A stretch of DNA of 64,000 nucleotides from Agapanthus africanus (taxonomy: Eukaryota; Streptophyta; Magnoliopsida; Asparagales; Amaryllidaceae): the NCBI GenBank assembly GCA_030015575.1, contig JASDDO010000026.1, positions 449,291,096 through 449,355,095 on the forward strand, in the 5' to 3' direction. The position numbers and the translations under genes are program-made. A model generated the notes under the pieces. It did no database searches. It had not been told where the DNA came from and saw nothing but the letters and a program-made list of their open reading frames with translations. Below are positions 21,434-34,474 of this stretch, piece after piece. Position 1 is the stretch's first letter, and each line of letters opens with the position of its first letter.

Positions 21434-23551
21434 TGTTGGAGATAGTGCCCTCAGAGTCAATTATTGGGTCACAGGCACGTGATTGCAATGATTGAGGGGA
21501 GGACCTATCCCGGTAGGACAGTCTTACTCGAGATGATAGTATGCTATCTGGTTTACCTTTATCATCGTGTACTGCTTTAGGTGACATGACACGTCGCTAT
21601 TGCACGTTGATAGAGCCCCTTGGATTCTTGCTTGACTTCCAGCAGTATGAGGGCGATCATATAAGTGGGAGCTGGGGTCTACAAGCACATCCTTAAAAGG
21701 TCCCTAGTCGTGGGAGTTTCGAGACAGGGCATCGATACTCCGGAGTAGACTAGTGTATACAGTCGAGACCCCGACGAGGGGCGGTGGCCGGTCTTACAAG
21801 CCACTGGTGTCAGTTGGTTCACCTAAGATGTATACAGGTGCTCATTGGGTTATGAGTACACCGGACAGGACTCGCCGGGAACCTGCTAGTTGGGATTATA
21901 CCAGACGTCAGATAGCAGTTCCCAGGTGACATGTGTACAGGTTAGTTCATCGACCTGGGATCGTCATTTGTCTCGTGTGAGTTCCCACTGTACTTTGATT
22001 ACTACCCTACCACGGCTCAAAGGAGTCGTGCAAACAGGTTTTAGTTGGGTACAGTCCCGAGCCACATGGAGGCAGTGAGCGGATCTGCAGGGGTTCGTCT
22101 CTCCCGGTATTGGGGGTGAGGTCGTGCTGTGTCTAGGAGAGCCAGAACATGAAAAGTCCTTGGCCAAGGCAGGAGATTTGCTGGTAGGTATTCCAGTAGT
22201 ATCTCAGGGTGTTCTGGGCTACACTCCGACACGACTTGTACCGCTTTTGGGGGTCTGACTTTTACCAACCCCCTAGGCCCGCCATGCGATGCTCATAGAC
22301 GAACGGACCGGACTGTACGGATATTGTCACTGACAGGCTCAGTAGGATGTCAGGATGAGTTCGCTCATCGACGTCCCTTTTGGTCAATACCTGGTGGCCC
22401 GTCACGTATTGGCTTATACCTCTGACGTGCTAGTGGTTAAATCCACAGCCACAGTATTGACGAGTCTTTAGAGTCCACCACACAGACAGTTACTCAAGTT
22501 TCGGGCGAAACGCTGTAGAGGCCGTATGGAGATATGGCAGGGTTCGATCAGATACGTGCGGTATTGCACGGATCGTGATCGGACGGTTTTTACTAGCCGG
22601 CTTTGGCTTAAGCCGGATACTAGTATTTGATAGTGTAGTTTTGTCTCTTTGCATTTGTATTCAGTGGGAATACAAATGCGGGCATGTATTTGCAGTAGTG
22701 GGGTTTTCCTGTAATTTATTACGGGATCGGTTTTATGAAGTTGCCAGTTTGCATTCCGTTCCGGCCGGTTTTCTTTCATTCCTTCTCGGCCGGGCTTTTT
22801 GATGGAGGGTGTTAATTGCAAGTTCGCAATTAACATTATGTGAGGGGTTTCTTTGCATAAGTGTTCCTTTGTCATGATGAGATGCTTTTTGCATCACTTC
22901 ATTATCTTTTCTTATGATGGTTTGTGAAAGGAAATGGTTGTGACCATTTTCATTTTGATTTATCATTTCTTTTTCACTTGATAATTCTTGGTGAATTGTT
23001 TTTCTCTCTCCAATCTATTTTTCATCCTTGAGAGGCCGGCCACTTTGGAGAGGAAGAAGAGAGAGAGGTTGATATATGTGATATATATTCTTCATCTCAT
23101 TTCATGCTTTGTTGCTTGAAAAATCCCAAGCTTCATTCATTCATTCTCCTCCTCAAATCCCTCCACCAAGGGCAACTTCATGAACCCCAAGAGAGACAAG
23201 CATACTACACTATTCTATAGCAAGCCTTGGACGCGTCGGCTAGCCAACTTCGCGCCCGAGTTGCCTCGGTCAAGAGGCGGGAGCCCGTAAAACATTCCGG
23301 CTACGTGGTGCCCTTTTTGACGAGCGAGGAGGTGACGGAGATCCGCGGGAGATCGGAGTGGAGACGAAGACCGAAGGACACGGATCGTTTGGTATAGCAT
23401 CTCTACTCTTTTCATTTTGCTAGCTAGCTAGGTTAATGGCCCGATCCGGGTGAAAAGTCCGCGGTGGTGCCGGTTGCAAAGTTCGCAAAGTTTTTGTTTT
23501 CCGCGTTTTCCGGCGTCGGATCGACGGCCGGGGCGCCCCCGCGGGCTTACA
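21434..23551 (+). mobile_element. Copia element B, 3' LTR
   Basis: The 2118-bp partner of 13729-15846 is identical apart from one mismatch that I could see. It ends GGGCTTACA and is followed by the target-site copy TATCC at 23552-23556. Element H resumes at 23557. Confidence 0.95.
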
Positions 23552-24783
23552 TATCCAAGTACAATGCCTCGGCATGCGTATCGCATCTCTGATGTCGGCA
23601 GAGTGGAACGTCATCTTATCCAGATCTTGTACGAACCTCTTACTCTACTTTCTCTAATGTTGACTGGTTCGGAATCGTCTCGTCATGGCTGCATGGACTA
23701 ATCTCTAACGGCTATCCTTGTATCTGGAGTCTCCCAAGAAATGCATCTCACCACCTAGCATCCGAATGAAGTCGAACCATTTGATCGATTCGTCAAAACC
23801 TCATAATCCCCCAAGATCTCAACATCTTGGGTACAATTTAATAGTATCGAGTACGTACCACAGCATCGATGGTCCAGCCATAGAAGGGCAAACCTAAGCC
23901 TCACTAATGGAGCCGCGGAACTGCCGCAAACCTAAGGTTCAAAGGCTTTCACATTGTCATTAAGTCGAGTTAGGGTTTCATTCTTCTAGAGGGTCCATAG
24001 AATTGCCTGCATGCCTTTCCGAATACTTTAAACTTGGAATAATAGGTTGCTGATATTCGATCGTCTCTGTCGACTCTCAACGTCTCCACATGAAGTCGTC
24101 TCTAGCTGGAATCAATCTATCTGATGACCTCGCATCGGGATAGGCGAACGATCCACATGTCCTAGTCATTCATCCTCGGGTGACTAGCGACCTTCTATCA
24201 TCTCTTAGTACAACCCGTACCGCAATAGCTCCAACATCTGGGACTATATCTCGTCGTTCGCAGCAACAACTGGTTCATTCGTCTACACGCTGAACAGTGC
24301 CTCAATCATCATGAATAAGCAATACGCCAACGGTCATCAAAATCTGGCTGGCCTCTTATCATTGGCTCAATCCTCTGGCGCTATCTGCACATCCGAGTAA
24401 TCTCATACAGCGATCCATCCAAACGCTCGTGGCGCAAAAACACAATCAGACGACGCCTCTCAATGCAATTGTATGTCGCCGGAATCACGCCCTGGTCAGT
24501 CCTCGTTCGTAACGAGCTCGTGCTGAACGCAACTCTAGCCGTAGCTCTCCCTGCCCGTAATCGTGGCAGCAAAACCATAAATGATACCGATGAGGCTAAA
24601 TCAGGAATGAATATAATACTGAACAAAGAAATGTACATCCTAAGGCTTCTTAAGTGGAGTCGCGTATCGTAAGTATGCCGCGAAACATACCCACGGTGCG
24701 TCACTCTACTTTAGTCACCTATTCCATCAACCAAGGGTCATCCTACGCTCCGAAGGTAAAACCTAACGCTTTGATACCAACTT
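23552..24783 (-). mobile_element. Element H interior, 5'-side remnant with PBS
   Basis: About 1.2 kb lies between the insertion site of B and H's 5' LTR. On the reverse strand the PBS lies at 24767-24780, reading TTGGTATCAAAGCG. I recognise no Gag zinc knuckle or pol motif. A stretch at about 23865-24035 is clearly related to a stretch in the leader of Copia element A (about 61388-61560), in the same element-relative orientation. This is unexpected for elements of different superfamilies. The minus-strand frame at 24381-24704 (107 residues) has no recognisable domain. Confidence 0.75.
24767..24780 (-). promoter_or_regulatory. Primer-binding site of element H
   Basis: On the reverse strand TTGGTATCAAAGCG starts three bases after the LTR end GTGACA, a near match to the initiator-methionine tRNA complement, in the same position as in F. 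Confidence 0.78.
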
Positions 24784-25425
24784 TGTCACGTCCCGAAAGT
24801 ACGGAACAAGACCGGTACTTAAACTACGAAACGTCTCGAGGCGTACGTAATCTAAGTAAGCCGAAAACCCAGAAATCCAAACCAAGAAAAGTAGTAGAGT
24901 GAAGGAAAAACCAATTTAAAATCAAGTAGTTTTAAGAGCATAAGCCGAATTATGCGGTTTTAAAAACATCAAATATTTCCTGAAAATTTCGGCAGAGTCT
25001 CCTTTGTAAATACTGGCTTCCAAACGGGATACAACATGAATAGTATACGAAATCAATAAAAAACATCCCCTAGCGGGAGCTAGCTCTTCGTCAATCGACG
25101 GTCACAACCACACAAGCAATATAATATACAACGCCAAGGGCGAGGATCAAAACTCAAAAGGAAACTCAAACAATAAGAATTCCACAGAAATATAACGCGC
25201 GACTTTAAGGTCGAAAGAATAACATCTCTGGTCTCTATCTCAATAAATACATGTTTGGTTGATGGAACTTCTAGATACAACTGAATAATAATATACAATG
25301 TATAATGATGGGTACGATACAAATAAACCCACCTACTAGCAGGTCACCCGAAAGAAGCAGTGCTAGCAAAGCCGTAAAGAAACCTGTACGGCAAAACCTG
25401 CAAGAAACTGTGGCACAACGGGGGT

Positions 25426-25438
25426 GAGTTGCCAACTC
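25426..25438 (-). promoter_or_regulatory. Conserved palindrome in H 5' LTR
   Basis: GAGTTGCCAACTC with the adjoining CCCCCGTTGTGCCACAGT (reverse strand) is the same block as in the other H LTR and in F. Confidence 0.6.
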
Positions 25439-27520
25439 GTGAGTAGAAAAACATCTACGAACAGAAATCGCATGAACAACGCAATCCTAGGTCAACGATC
25501 ATAATATATCCTCAAATATATAACCAGCAGCCTATAACAATGGCTAGGGTAAATATCTAACCCAAGTGCAATCCCATGTGCCCGTGTCAGTGCCTCAGGT
25601 AGCAATGTATCACATGGATGATGTATGAATGCACGAAACAGAATGCATGTACTGAAGAAAACTACTGTCATAAATTAGTGAGATTTTCTGTATTTTTAAA
25701 ACGAGGTATCATAATAAAATCACCATAAACAGTGTCTAGCATCGACACAAAACGTAAATCCCAACGTCTCAAAATCTCAGGCTCCGGCTATTCGGACTGG
25801 CCTGTATCATCAAATCTCTATACCTTAATATCTCAGAATCTCTGTATCAATCTCACTATCTAGGGCGCCGTCAGTCCAGACCGGCCCCTACCATCAATCT
25901 AAAGACCACGACGGTATCCTCCGGAAATCCGACGCGTCGGATAAAATCACCGGTAGGTAGTGCTCCCCTGCCAGGCTCAACGTCAGCAACACGACCTTCT
26001 TGCCCTGGGGTACCTTACCGGGTCTACCATGTATCCGAAACGGTTCATCCAACTCCTCGAATCGGGTCTCGAAATCCATCAGCAAACTCATGGTGGACGA
26101 CTCATAGATCATGGGAAAACCACACTTTTTCTTAAAAAAAAGAGAAAGAAGTTTATAAGTGTTTTTGCGGTTTTCCCCCAAATCCAGGAAATCTCATGAA
26201 AATCCGAATCCAAATCCTCAATAGCATGTAAACAGTGAATATGGACATAAAAATCCATGAATGCGGCATATCAATGAATAATAACAAGCATGAAGTAGCA
26301 AGTAATAACTACAATGTCTAAACTAGCATATAAGGCAAGTACACTAATATCATGTCTAAACTATTAGCTAACAACGTATGTCAAATGAAATAGTATTTTC
26401 TAAAGTGTTCGTGACATGGCAATTACCGATGAAGATGTGTATGAGCCGGCAAGTAAGTGTACGTGGTACATACGCATCATCGGTAATGGTGACGGTGTCC
26501 TAACAACATGATATCAATAATGAAATATGAATTACAATAAGTATGCGATGTGGAGCAACAGCAATAATATGCGGGAGCTGAATTCTAGACATAACGATAA
26601 CTAAACTATATTACCCTAATATAAGTCCTACAATAGTGCCTTCGAAATAACACGAATCGCGGTGTTTTGAAAATAAGGGCTACGATGTTTTTAAGAAAAG
26701 ATACGTCTTTTGAAATATCTGTAGAATCCCTTGACCTGTCTTTTAAAATACCCACGATTCGTTAGTTTTGAAATAGGTAGGAGTCTATCTAGCCTGACAA
26801 CTACACTAAACTATACGGCGGAACTAATAAGCTGAACTACAGGTAAGGAAACCGCCAAACATCTGAGTCGATACGTATACATACCTGTATATATATTAGT
26901 CGGTGATCCCGCCTCAATAATATCATATCCGATACCATATCTAAAATCAGACATCCCAAGTCAAGAGTGCGGATCAATCATCAATATATAGCTCGTACGT
27001 AAATCTGTCGTACGGCATCCCCAAATCTGGGTACGGGTCAATATCATACTCATCACACTGTTCATCTAGTATCCTCTTTATCAAGATCATCATCTGGGGT
27101 ACTAACCTACGTCTAGTATGCTACTAATATCACTATTCACATGGCATCGTCAGCCAAAGATCCGCTATAACATCAGGACGTATCTCAAGTACGAATCCGG
27201 CCATATCACCGATCTCACGGCCTCAACTCAAATCTCATCGACTCATCTCAAGTCCAGTATATGAACACATAGTCCCATACCCATGTGAACACATAACTAT
27301 ATAAAATCCCATATAAGCGCATCTGAAAGAAGAATGAATGCAAGTATGGGTGTGTGTGTGTGCATGTGTGGTGCGACCACTACTCTAGGGTTTCGCGACA
27401 CTAAATCATCCAAGCACACCAAATATCCATATTTAGCATCAGTAACCTCAAACAATATATAATCAATATATGTGTGTATACGCATTCGTATACATCACCA
27501 CGAACTGCGGGGGTTCTATA

Positions 27521-29743
27521 TGTTAGTTATATGTATGCCCTAGAGGCCATTACTGTATATTGGATGTATATTGTAGTGGATGCTGGGTCATATATAGGTA
27601 GGACTTTCTTGCTCGACATGATAGTACGCTATCTGGTTGCTCTTTATCTTAACATGTATACTTTCTGTCTCTCTGTTACATGTTGATAAAGCCCTTAGGA
27701 TGTGTGCTCGACTTCCAGGACTATGATGCAGATCATACAAGTGGGGCTTGGGTAGTCCATGAGTACATCCTTCAATGTTCCTAGTCATGGGAATATCGAG
27801 ACGGGGCATCGATATTCCAGAGTAGACTAGCGTATATCTTCTCGACCCATGTGATGGGCGATGGATGATCCCATATCCATTGGTGTTTGACATCAGAGAT
27901 GGTATGCGGGTGCTCAGTGGAGACTGGGTACACTGAACGGACTCGCCGAGAACTCCCAGATGGTATTATACCTCACGTCAGATGGCAGTTCTCTAGTGAC
28001 ACTGGTACAGCTTAGTCTGTTGACCCGAGATCGTCATAGAGTCTTGTGTGTCTCCCACTGTGCTTTGATTTCCACCCTACCATGGCTCTACTGAGTCGTG
28101 CAAACATGTGGTTTTTGGGTACAGTCCCGATTCACATGGAGGCAATGAGCGATAGGAGGGGATTCGTCTCTCCCGGTATTGGGGGTTGATGTTGCGCTAT
28201 GCTCGACTGGCCATAACAGGAAATCCCTGACCAAGGTTGCAGTGATGTACTGGTAAGAGTTATCATTAGTTTCACGATTGTTATGGACCTCACGTCGGCA
28301 TGACTTATCGAGCTATTAGGGTCTGACGTTTACCACCCCTAGGCGAGATATGCGACATATCAGACGAACAGACCGGACTGTACGGTAAGTGTTACTGGTT
28401 GGATTCACAGGAGTGTGAGCGGGCTTGCTCGTCGATCTTCTGATCGCTCAATACCCGGGTGGCCGTTACGTTTAGCAGACTGCTTGTGGCTTGTGGGTGT
28501 TTGATATGATCATCACCTGCTGCCGGCATATTGACGAGTCTTTAGAGTCCCACACAGAGGTTTCCTGGCACAAGCGAAACGAAATAGGAGCGCATATGAG
28601 ATATGTGCGGGACCGAGAATAATGCGTGTATGTGATACCATATTCCATTCTCGCGATGAATGTATCAATTAGTTGTATGCGATATAACCTAGTTATCGAA
28701 TCAAGGATTGATTCGATAAGCCGATACATTGGATATTAGTCGGTTATATGCGATATGACCGGATCGTTAAATCAAGTATTGATTTAATGATTTAATGCAT
28801 AATTATATATTTGATATATTACTTTGCATTAACTAGTATTGGTTCACTTAAATTGGATTTTCTTACTTGATGTACACAAGTTGTATATGTGATATACTTT
28901 TGTGCACATGATTGTATCATGTTTGATGATACATGCAAACTTGGGTTTGTGTAAAGACTTAAACCATGGTTATGTTAATGGTTAGGTTTTTGATTTACTC
29001 ACTTATTCATTTACCTATTTATTTTGGTTAAAAAAGGAAAAGGAAAACAAAAATGGTTGCTTTTATTCAAGAAACTTCTTGATGCTTCATGCATCTTTGA
29101 CTAAAGTAACCATTCTTGTCTTCTTCTCCTAATCCTAACCATTCAACTTAACCCTAGTTAGTTCTCTACACTAAACCATGGTTGAGATTATGATAAGTAT
29201 CATTTTGTTTTCTATTTTTAATATAACTTATCAAATTCTTTCCTCTTCTTCTTCTTTTTCAAAAAAGAAGAAACCTTGCCTCCATTAATGGCAACTTGAG
29301 AAAAAGAGTGAGAAATCCAATTCTAAAGTAAACCGACTTCCTATTTCTTCATCCTCTACCACTTGCCAAGTAGTATAGGGTGTTTTCTTCACAAGTTTCA
29401 TGACTTGTTGAAGTTGGAGCTTGACCTTGAGTTGCCTCGACGTAGATCATCTTCGGCATCGATGTCGACGACCTAGCCCGCCCATTTCTCCGATGAAGCC
29501 GACGCTAGAGTCCGGGATCCGATGATCGCAGTGGAGGGACGTCAAAGCGGAGCTATGGAGGTGGAGAACCGGATCTTCAAAGGTTGTAGTCACTTCCCTT
29601 TTAGTTAAAGTTGTTAACTTGCTTTGCATTGCCTATACATCTAGTTAACGATCCGTATTAGGGTTTGTAGGCACATGAAAAAATTTGAATTGGCCATGTT
29701 TGATCACTTGTAGAACCTCATGGGTGTGCCTAGGAACCCTACA
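27521..29743 (+). mobile_element. Solo LTR I (Angela, A-type)
   Basis: This complete 2223-bp LTR runs from TGTTAGTTATATG to AACCCTACA with no PBS, PPT or interior. It is flanked by a perfect 5-bp duplication CTATA (27516-27520 and 29744-29748). It is related to the A-type LTRs at 53888-56106 and 62062 onward, in opposite orientation. Solo LTRs arise when the two LTRs of one element recombine. It is inserted in H's 5' LTR. Confidence 0.95.
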
Positions 29744-32158
29744 CTATACGCCATCCACCCGACTTCTCCCCGTAGATATAAATCTACTCACCTGATCCTC
29801 GCTCGCCGGTGCCGACGTCGCCACGCGCTTGCTTGTCGTCTCGAAGTCCACATGGGGTACCTACATATCATAACGCACCGTATCGCATTAAAACCAAATT
29901 CGAAATCGAAACGGCATACGAAAATCAAATCGGCACGCGTATCACGCATAGGTCAAAACCTATCACCTACGCAGGCAAAAATAGCCAAACCAACCCTCGA
30001 TGTCGATGTACAAACGTCAAACCATCGAGAAAAACCCAAACACTTTCATTTGCGCATTCACGAACACTAATTATAATATAAAATAGGTTAAAATTCACAA
30101 AAACCCCAAATTCACCTTAAAAGCCATTTTTCCGAAAATCTTGCAAGCAAAAATTGCCCGTTTTGCTACAAAACTCGACGTTTAAATAAATTTAGTGGCC
30201 ATAATACTTATTAAATAACTTAAATAAGTCATACAAACCATTTCCACGATTTAGTTTCACCAAACCACATACGTTCAAAAAAACTAGTTTACAAAAATAC
30301 CGATTTTTACTCTTTTTAAAGTAAAAGTCACGATTTTACAAATAAGCTTGGTTTTGCATGGTCCAAAGGTATTAAACCACTTATTATAATATTAATAATG
30401 ACATTAAACTTTAATTATATTTAATCTAAAGCATTTAATAATTTTCCAAAAACCTTAGTTAGCAAAATAGCTTAATTAGATAAATTTTAAAATAACAATT
30501 AGCAAACTAGTTACTAGGTAAGATTTTACATGCCATAATATGTTAAATTATACACTTAAACTATGATCAAATGATATAAAACACTAAATTGAACCATACC
30601 CAATTCTAGAATTTCCAAACTTGAAACTAAAGCCTAATTAACACTTAAATAAATTAGCTTTAAGAAATTAACTAACAAATTAAGCAAAAGGCTTAGAAAT
30701 TATACCCAAAAACATTTGAAGATCCAAAAGCACCCATAGCCTCCCAAATTGAAATCTTGTTCCCTAGATCCATGCTAGATAGGCAAATGAGAAATGGGTA
30801 GGAGTTGGATTTTGATTTTGTTTTGATTTTGGATGGAATTTGATGAATTTTTGAAGGTAAAAAGGGTGGGATTTTTTGGAGAAGAGATGAGATGTGGGAA
30901 AGAGAGGGGAGGGGCTGCAGGAATTCAGAAATGGGCTCGGCCAATTAGGGGGGAGAGGTGAGAGAGTGAAGGTGTTGGTTTCAAAGTCAAAAGAAAAAGT
31001 CAAAAGCCCATACTTATACATATATATTATTCTTTTCTTTTCATTTCTTGTGAAACCAAAAAGGTGGGAACATGGGGATTGGGGCAGCCCATATTCGGCC
31101 AGCAAAAGGGGGAGGGGGAGGTGGTGTGTGTGTGTGAAGCAATGAACACCAAACACCAATTCAATATGCACCAAAACCCTTTTATTTTCACAAAATAAGC
31201 CTTTTTCTTCAATATTTTCTAAAACCGATTGACAACATCATTTCATTTCAAAAACAACGTGTTAAAATTTTGTTTGATTTATTATGATGCACAAAATTTG
31301 TTTCAACCCTTTCCAATTTGTAATTTTCCCTAATTAAATGTATTAGTGACGGCTTAAAATAATATTAAAATAATTAATTTCGGAAAAAAAATTCAGAAAT
31401 TTAGAAATTTTACCAGGGGCTCAATAAACACCAATTACTAGCAATTACATAGCTAGAATATGTATATTTAATTTTATAATAAAGATATTTGTATTTTGAC
31501 TTTTTACAGAAAACCAAATTATTTTACCGTTTTTCCGAAATTTCACCAAAACGATTTTCAAAACGTTACATGTTGGATTTGACGTTCTCCTGGGCACGGA
31601 CTGGTTACTTATGTGCTATGCATCTGTGGACTGCCGTGAGAAAAACAGACATGGTTTGTTTTCCCGGCGATTCAGTTCTTATTGTGCATGGGAGGGCAGT
31701 GGTGCCGCCTCACACGGCTTGAATTCAACCTTTTTCGCGAGTCGGCTTTTGAGGAGAAGATGTCGAGGATTCTTGGCATTTATTCGTGATACTGGAGCTA
31801 CAGTGGGTTTGTTGGACCGGCTTTCCATCGTGCGAGAGTTTTCCGACGTTGTTCCAGATGTGCCGGCGAAGCTTAGGGAGCTTATGGATCAGCTGCAGAG
31901 TTGTTTGTTGGGGGGCTTGTGCGCCTAAGTGTTTCGCATTGGGGAGCTCCTATTCTGTTCTTCAGGAGAAGGACAACAGTTGAGATTGTATATCGATTGA
32001 TCGTCAATTTAACCGGCTTATGGTGCGGATAGGTATCATTTACCTCGCATTGATGATTTCTTCGATCAGCTCACGAATGCGAGACATTTTCTAAGTTTGT
32101 TTAGGATCAGGTCATCATTGTTGCGGGTTCGGAGTGATGACATTCCGAAGTTTTCCTT

Positions 32159-32380
32159 GTGCTTGCTACGGGCTTTATGTGTTTTGGTGGTGTCTTTGGA
32201 CTCACCAATGCCCTAAAAGCACTCGTAGATATGATGAGCCAGATTTCTTCAGGCCGTTCCTCAACCAGTTATTGTTGTGTTATTGATGACATTCTGGTCT
32301 ATTCAATGTGTCGTGAGGAACATGAGCAGCACTTGAGGATTTGTTTTGCAGACATTGGGAGAGCGCCAGCTGTTTGCTAG
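32159..32380 (+). pseudogene. Reverse transcriptase segment of element F
   Basis: The frame contains IDDILVYS (I42-S49) followed by REEHEQHLR, the family's RT active site (the DD pair is catalytic) and downstream helix. It is a fossil fragment of the polymerase that copies the element RNA into cDNA. Confidence 0.8.
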
Positions 32381-32797
32381 ATTCTCGGAGTGTTCCTTCA
32401 TGCTTTTTTGTGTTGACTCCTAGGTCTTGTAGTTACGGGAGACGGTTTTTGTATGGTCCCAAGGAAGATCGAGGCCGTACAGCTTTGGCCCAAACTTGTG
32501 TACGGACGGAGTTCCGCAGATCTTTTTGCTAAGCAGGTTGTTACAGCTGTTTCGTGCAGTATTCCTAGTGTATCGCTGCACCGTTGACTGGACTGACCGG
32601 AAAGGAGGTTCCTTTTTCTTTGGACTGAGGCATGTGTGTGGAGTTCTCAGATGTTGAAGACCCGGTTAACAACTACATCAGTTCTTTCTTTGCTTCTGGT
32701 TCGGACGACCTTGTTGTTTAACTGTGATGTTTTGCGAGTAAGGCTCGACTGTGTACTGAGGTGACACTATAGAGTTATCGCTTTTACTTCCCAACAG

Positions 32798-33013
32798 TTG
32801 GAGGAAGTACGAGCAGGATATCCCACTCATGATCTGGGGATGGTCGCGGTTGTTTTGCGTTGGAAATTTCGAAAACACTACTTGTCCGGAGAGTCGTGGC
32901 AGATTTTCACGGACCATGAGAGCTTAATGTATATCTTCCTGCAGCGGATTTTGATTGTTGAGATAGTCTTCTGTAGATTTACAGTTCTTGTTCGATCACT
33001 GAGTACAGCTTAA
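32798..33013 (+). pseudogene. RNase H segment of element F
   Basis: YPTHDLGMVAVVLRWKFRKH and IFTDHESLMYIF match the conserved chromovirus RNase H region (usual wording YPTHDLELAAVV and FTDHKSLKYIF). The fragment is part of the broken pol. Confidence 0.82.
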
Positions 33014-34462
33014 GTTCGCCTCTACTGAGGGGACAACTTACTCATGTCCACGCCCGACCACATTTCCTTAATCGCTTTCGCGAGGCACTGCCCGCCGATG
33101 CTCGTTCGTCAGAGATACTTGAGCATACTTGGCTGGGTAATGGTTCGGAGTCCTTGATTTATGACCAAGTTGTGCTACGTTTAGGGGCGCGTTTGTGCAC
33201 CTGTTGCTGATGGGAAGAGACGCGAAATCCTAGAGCAGGCACATAAGTCAACTTTCGGTGTTCATTCATGTTCCACCAATTTATAGCGTGACTTATGATA
33301 TAGTTATGGGTAGGCAGGGGTGAAGAGTGAAGTTTCGGATTTCATTTCAGGGTGTCTGTCTTGTTGTGTGCGAAGGTTGAGCATTTGAGACCGGCTGGAG
33401 AGTTGCTACCTTTAATCATTCCGAAGTGGAAATAGGAGCAGATCTCCACGAATTTCGTTGTGGTGTCTATCCCGGTCTAGACAGGGTGTGACTCCATTCG
33501 GTGTTTGTTGTCCGATTATGCTCAGTTTGCTCTGTTGTCCTTTGTTAAGTTGTGCGTTGCACGGAGTTCCTTCATGGGTTGTATCCAAATAGGGAACCCT
33601 ATTCGCTTGCCGTCTTGGGCAGGAGCTTCAGGAAGCCTTGGGTACTAGTTGAGCTTTAGCTCTGCCTTTCCAACCGCAGGATGATGGTTTTGTGAGAGCG
33701 GGCTATACCGACTCTGGAGGATATGCTTTTGCGTACATATTAATTGTTGTCGGCAGTTGGGATCGTCACTTGCCATTGTTAGGATTCTCCTTCGATAGCT
33801 GTTATCAGGAGGCACTCCAATTGGCAACCTTTAACTTTTGTTTGTTAGGTGTTGTCGATCTCCAGTCTGTTTTTCTGACTCTGCGAGATTAGGATTTTTA
33901 GACCCCAGCTAGTCTAGAGACTTCGGAAATGATCCAGTTGGTTCAGGTCAGGATGATGACAGCCTAGTGCAGACAGAGGTCTTATGCCGACCGTTGTGGT
34001 CGCAGACTTGAGTTCGCAGTGGGAGCTCATGTATTACTACGGATTTTTCCGATGAATGACGTGTTGAGTTTTGGGAAGTATCCCAGGATTGTAGGTCCTT
34101 TTAAGATCCTCAAGCGAGTTGGTTCCGTTCCTATAATTTGGCTCTTCCGCCCAGATTTTTTAGTATTCACCCCGTATTCCTTGTGTCGATATTTCACAAT
34201 TACCTTCATGTCCTTTTTCACATGATTCAGCATCAGACCAATTAGCTTGGACGTGATCTTTCGTTCACCAGCAGCCGCTAGTTATAGTGGATCGGCAGGT
34301 GGAGGAACTTCGGTCAAGGGTTTTACCGTCTGCGAGGGTTCTTTGGCGTAGCTGTATAGTGAGGTGATCACTTGGCAAGCGGCGAGCGAGATTTGGGAGT
34401 TTTGTACTCATCTTCTTGAAGGTACGGATAGATGAATTTTAATTCGGGGACCGAATTTCTTT

Positions 34463-34473
34463 AAGGGGGAAGA
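34463..34473 (+). promoter_or_regulatory. Polypurine tract of element F
   Basis: AAGGGGGAAGA lies immediately before the 3' LTR start TGTAATG, the same tract as in element H. Confidence 0.88.
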
Positions 34474-34474
34474 T

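Larger units (their letters stand above)
24784..31571 (-). mobile_element. Gypsy element H, 5' LTR, split by solo LTR I
   Basis: This is the reverse-oriented partner of 7978-12541. It is interrupted at 27521-29743 by an Angela solo LTR. Without the insert and duplicated target it is about 4560 bp. It ends at 31571 with the LTR terminus and is followed by TGTTG (31572-31576), the second copy of H's target-site duplication. It carries the palindromic block again at 25426-25438. Confidence 0.88.
31572..34474 (+). mobile_element. Gypsy element F interior, right part (pol with chromodomain), broken
   Basis: F resumes after H. Recognisable parts in order are the end of the protease region (31577-31740, wording near MCYASVDCREK), reverse transcriptase with its catalytic IDDILVYS motif at about 32282, RNase H near 32800-32950 (PTHDLGMVAVVLRWK, FTDHESL), integrase around 33200-33600, and a chromodomain-like C-terminus around 34280-34430. 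The domain order RT, RNase H, integrase, chromodomain identifies a Gypsy chromovirus. With the 3.9 kb LTR and Met-tRNA PBS it fits Tekay/Del. The region is heavily broken. Confidence 0.85.
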
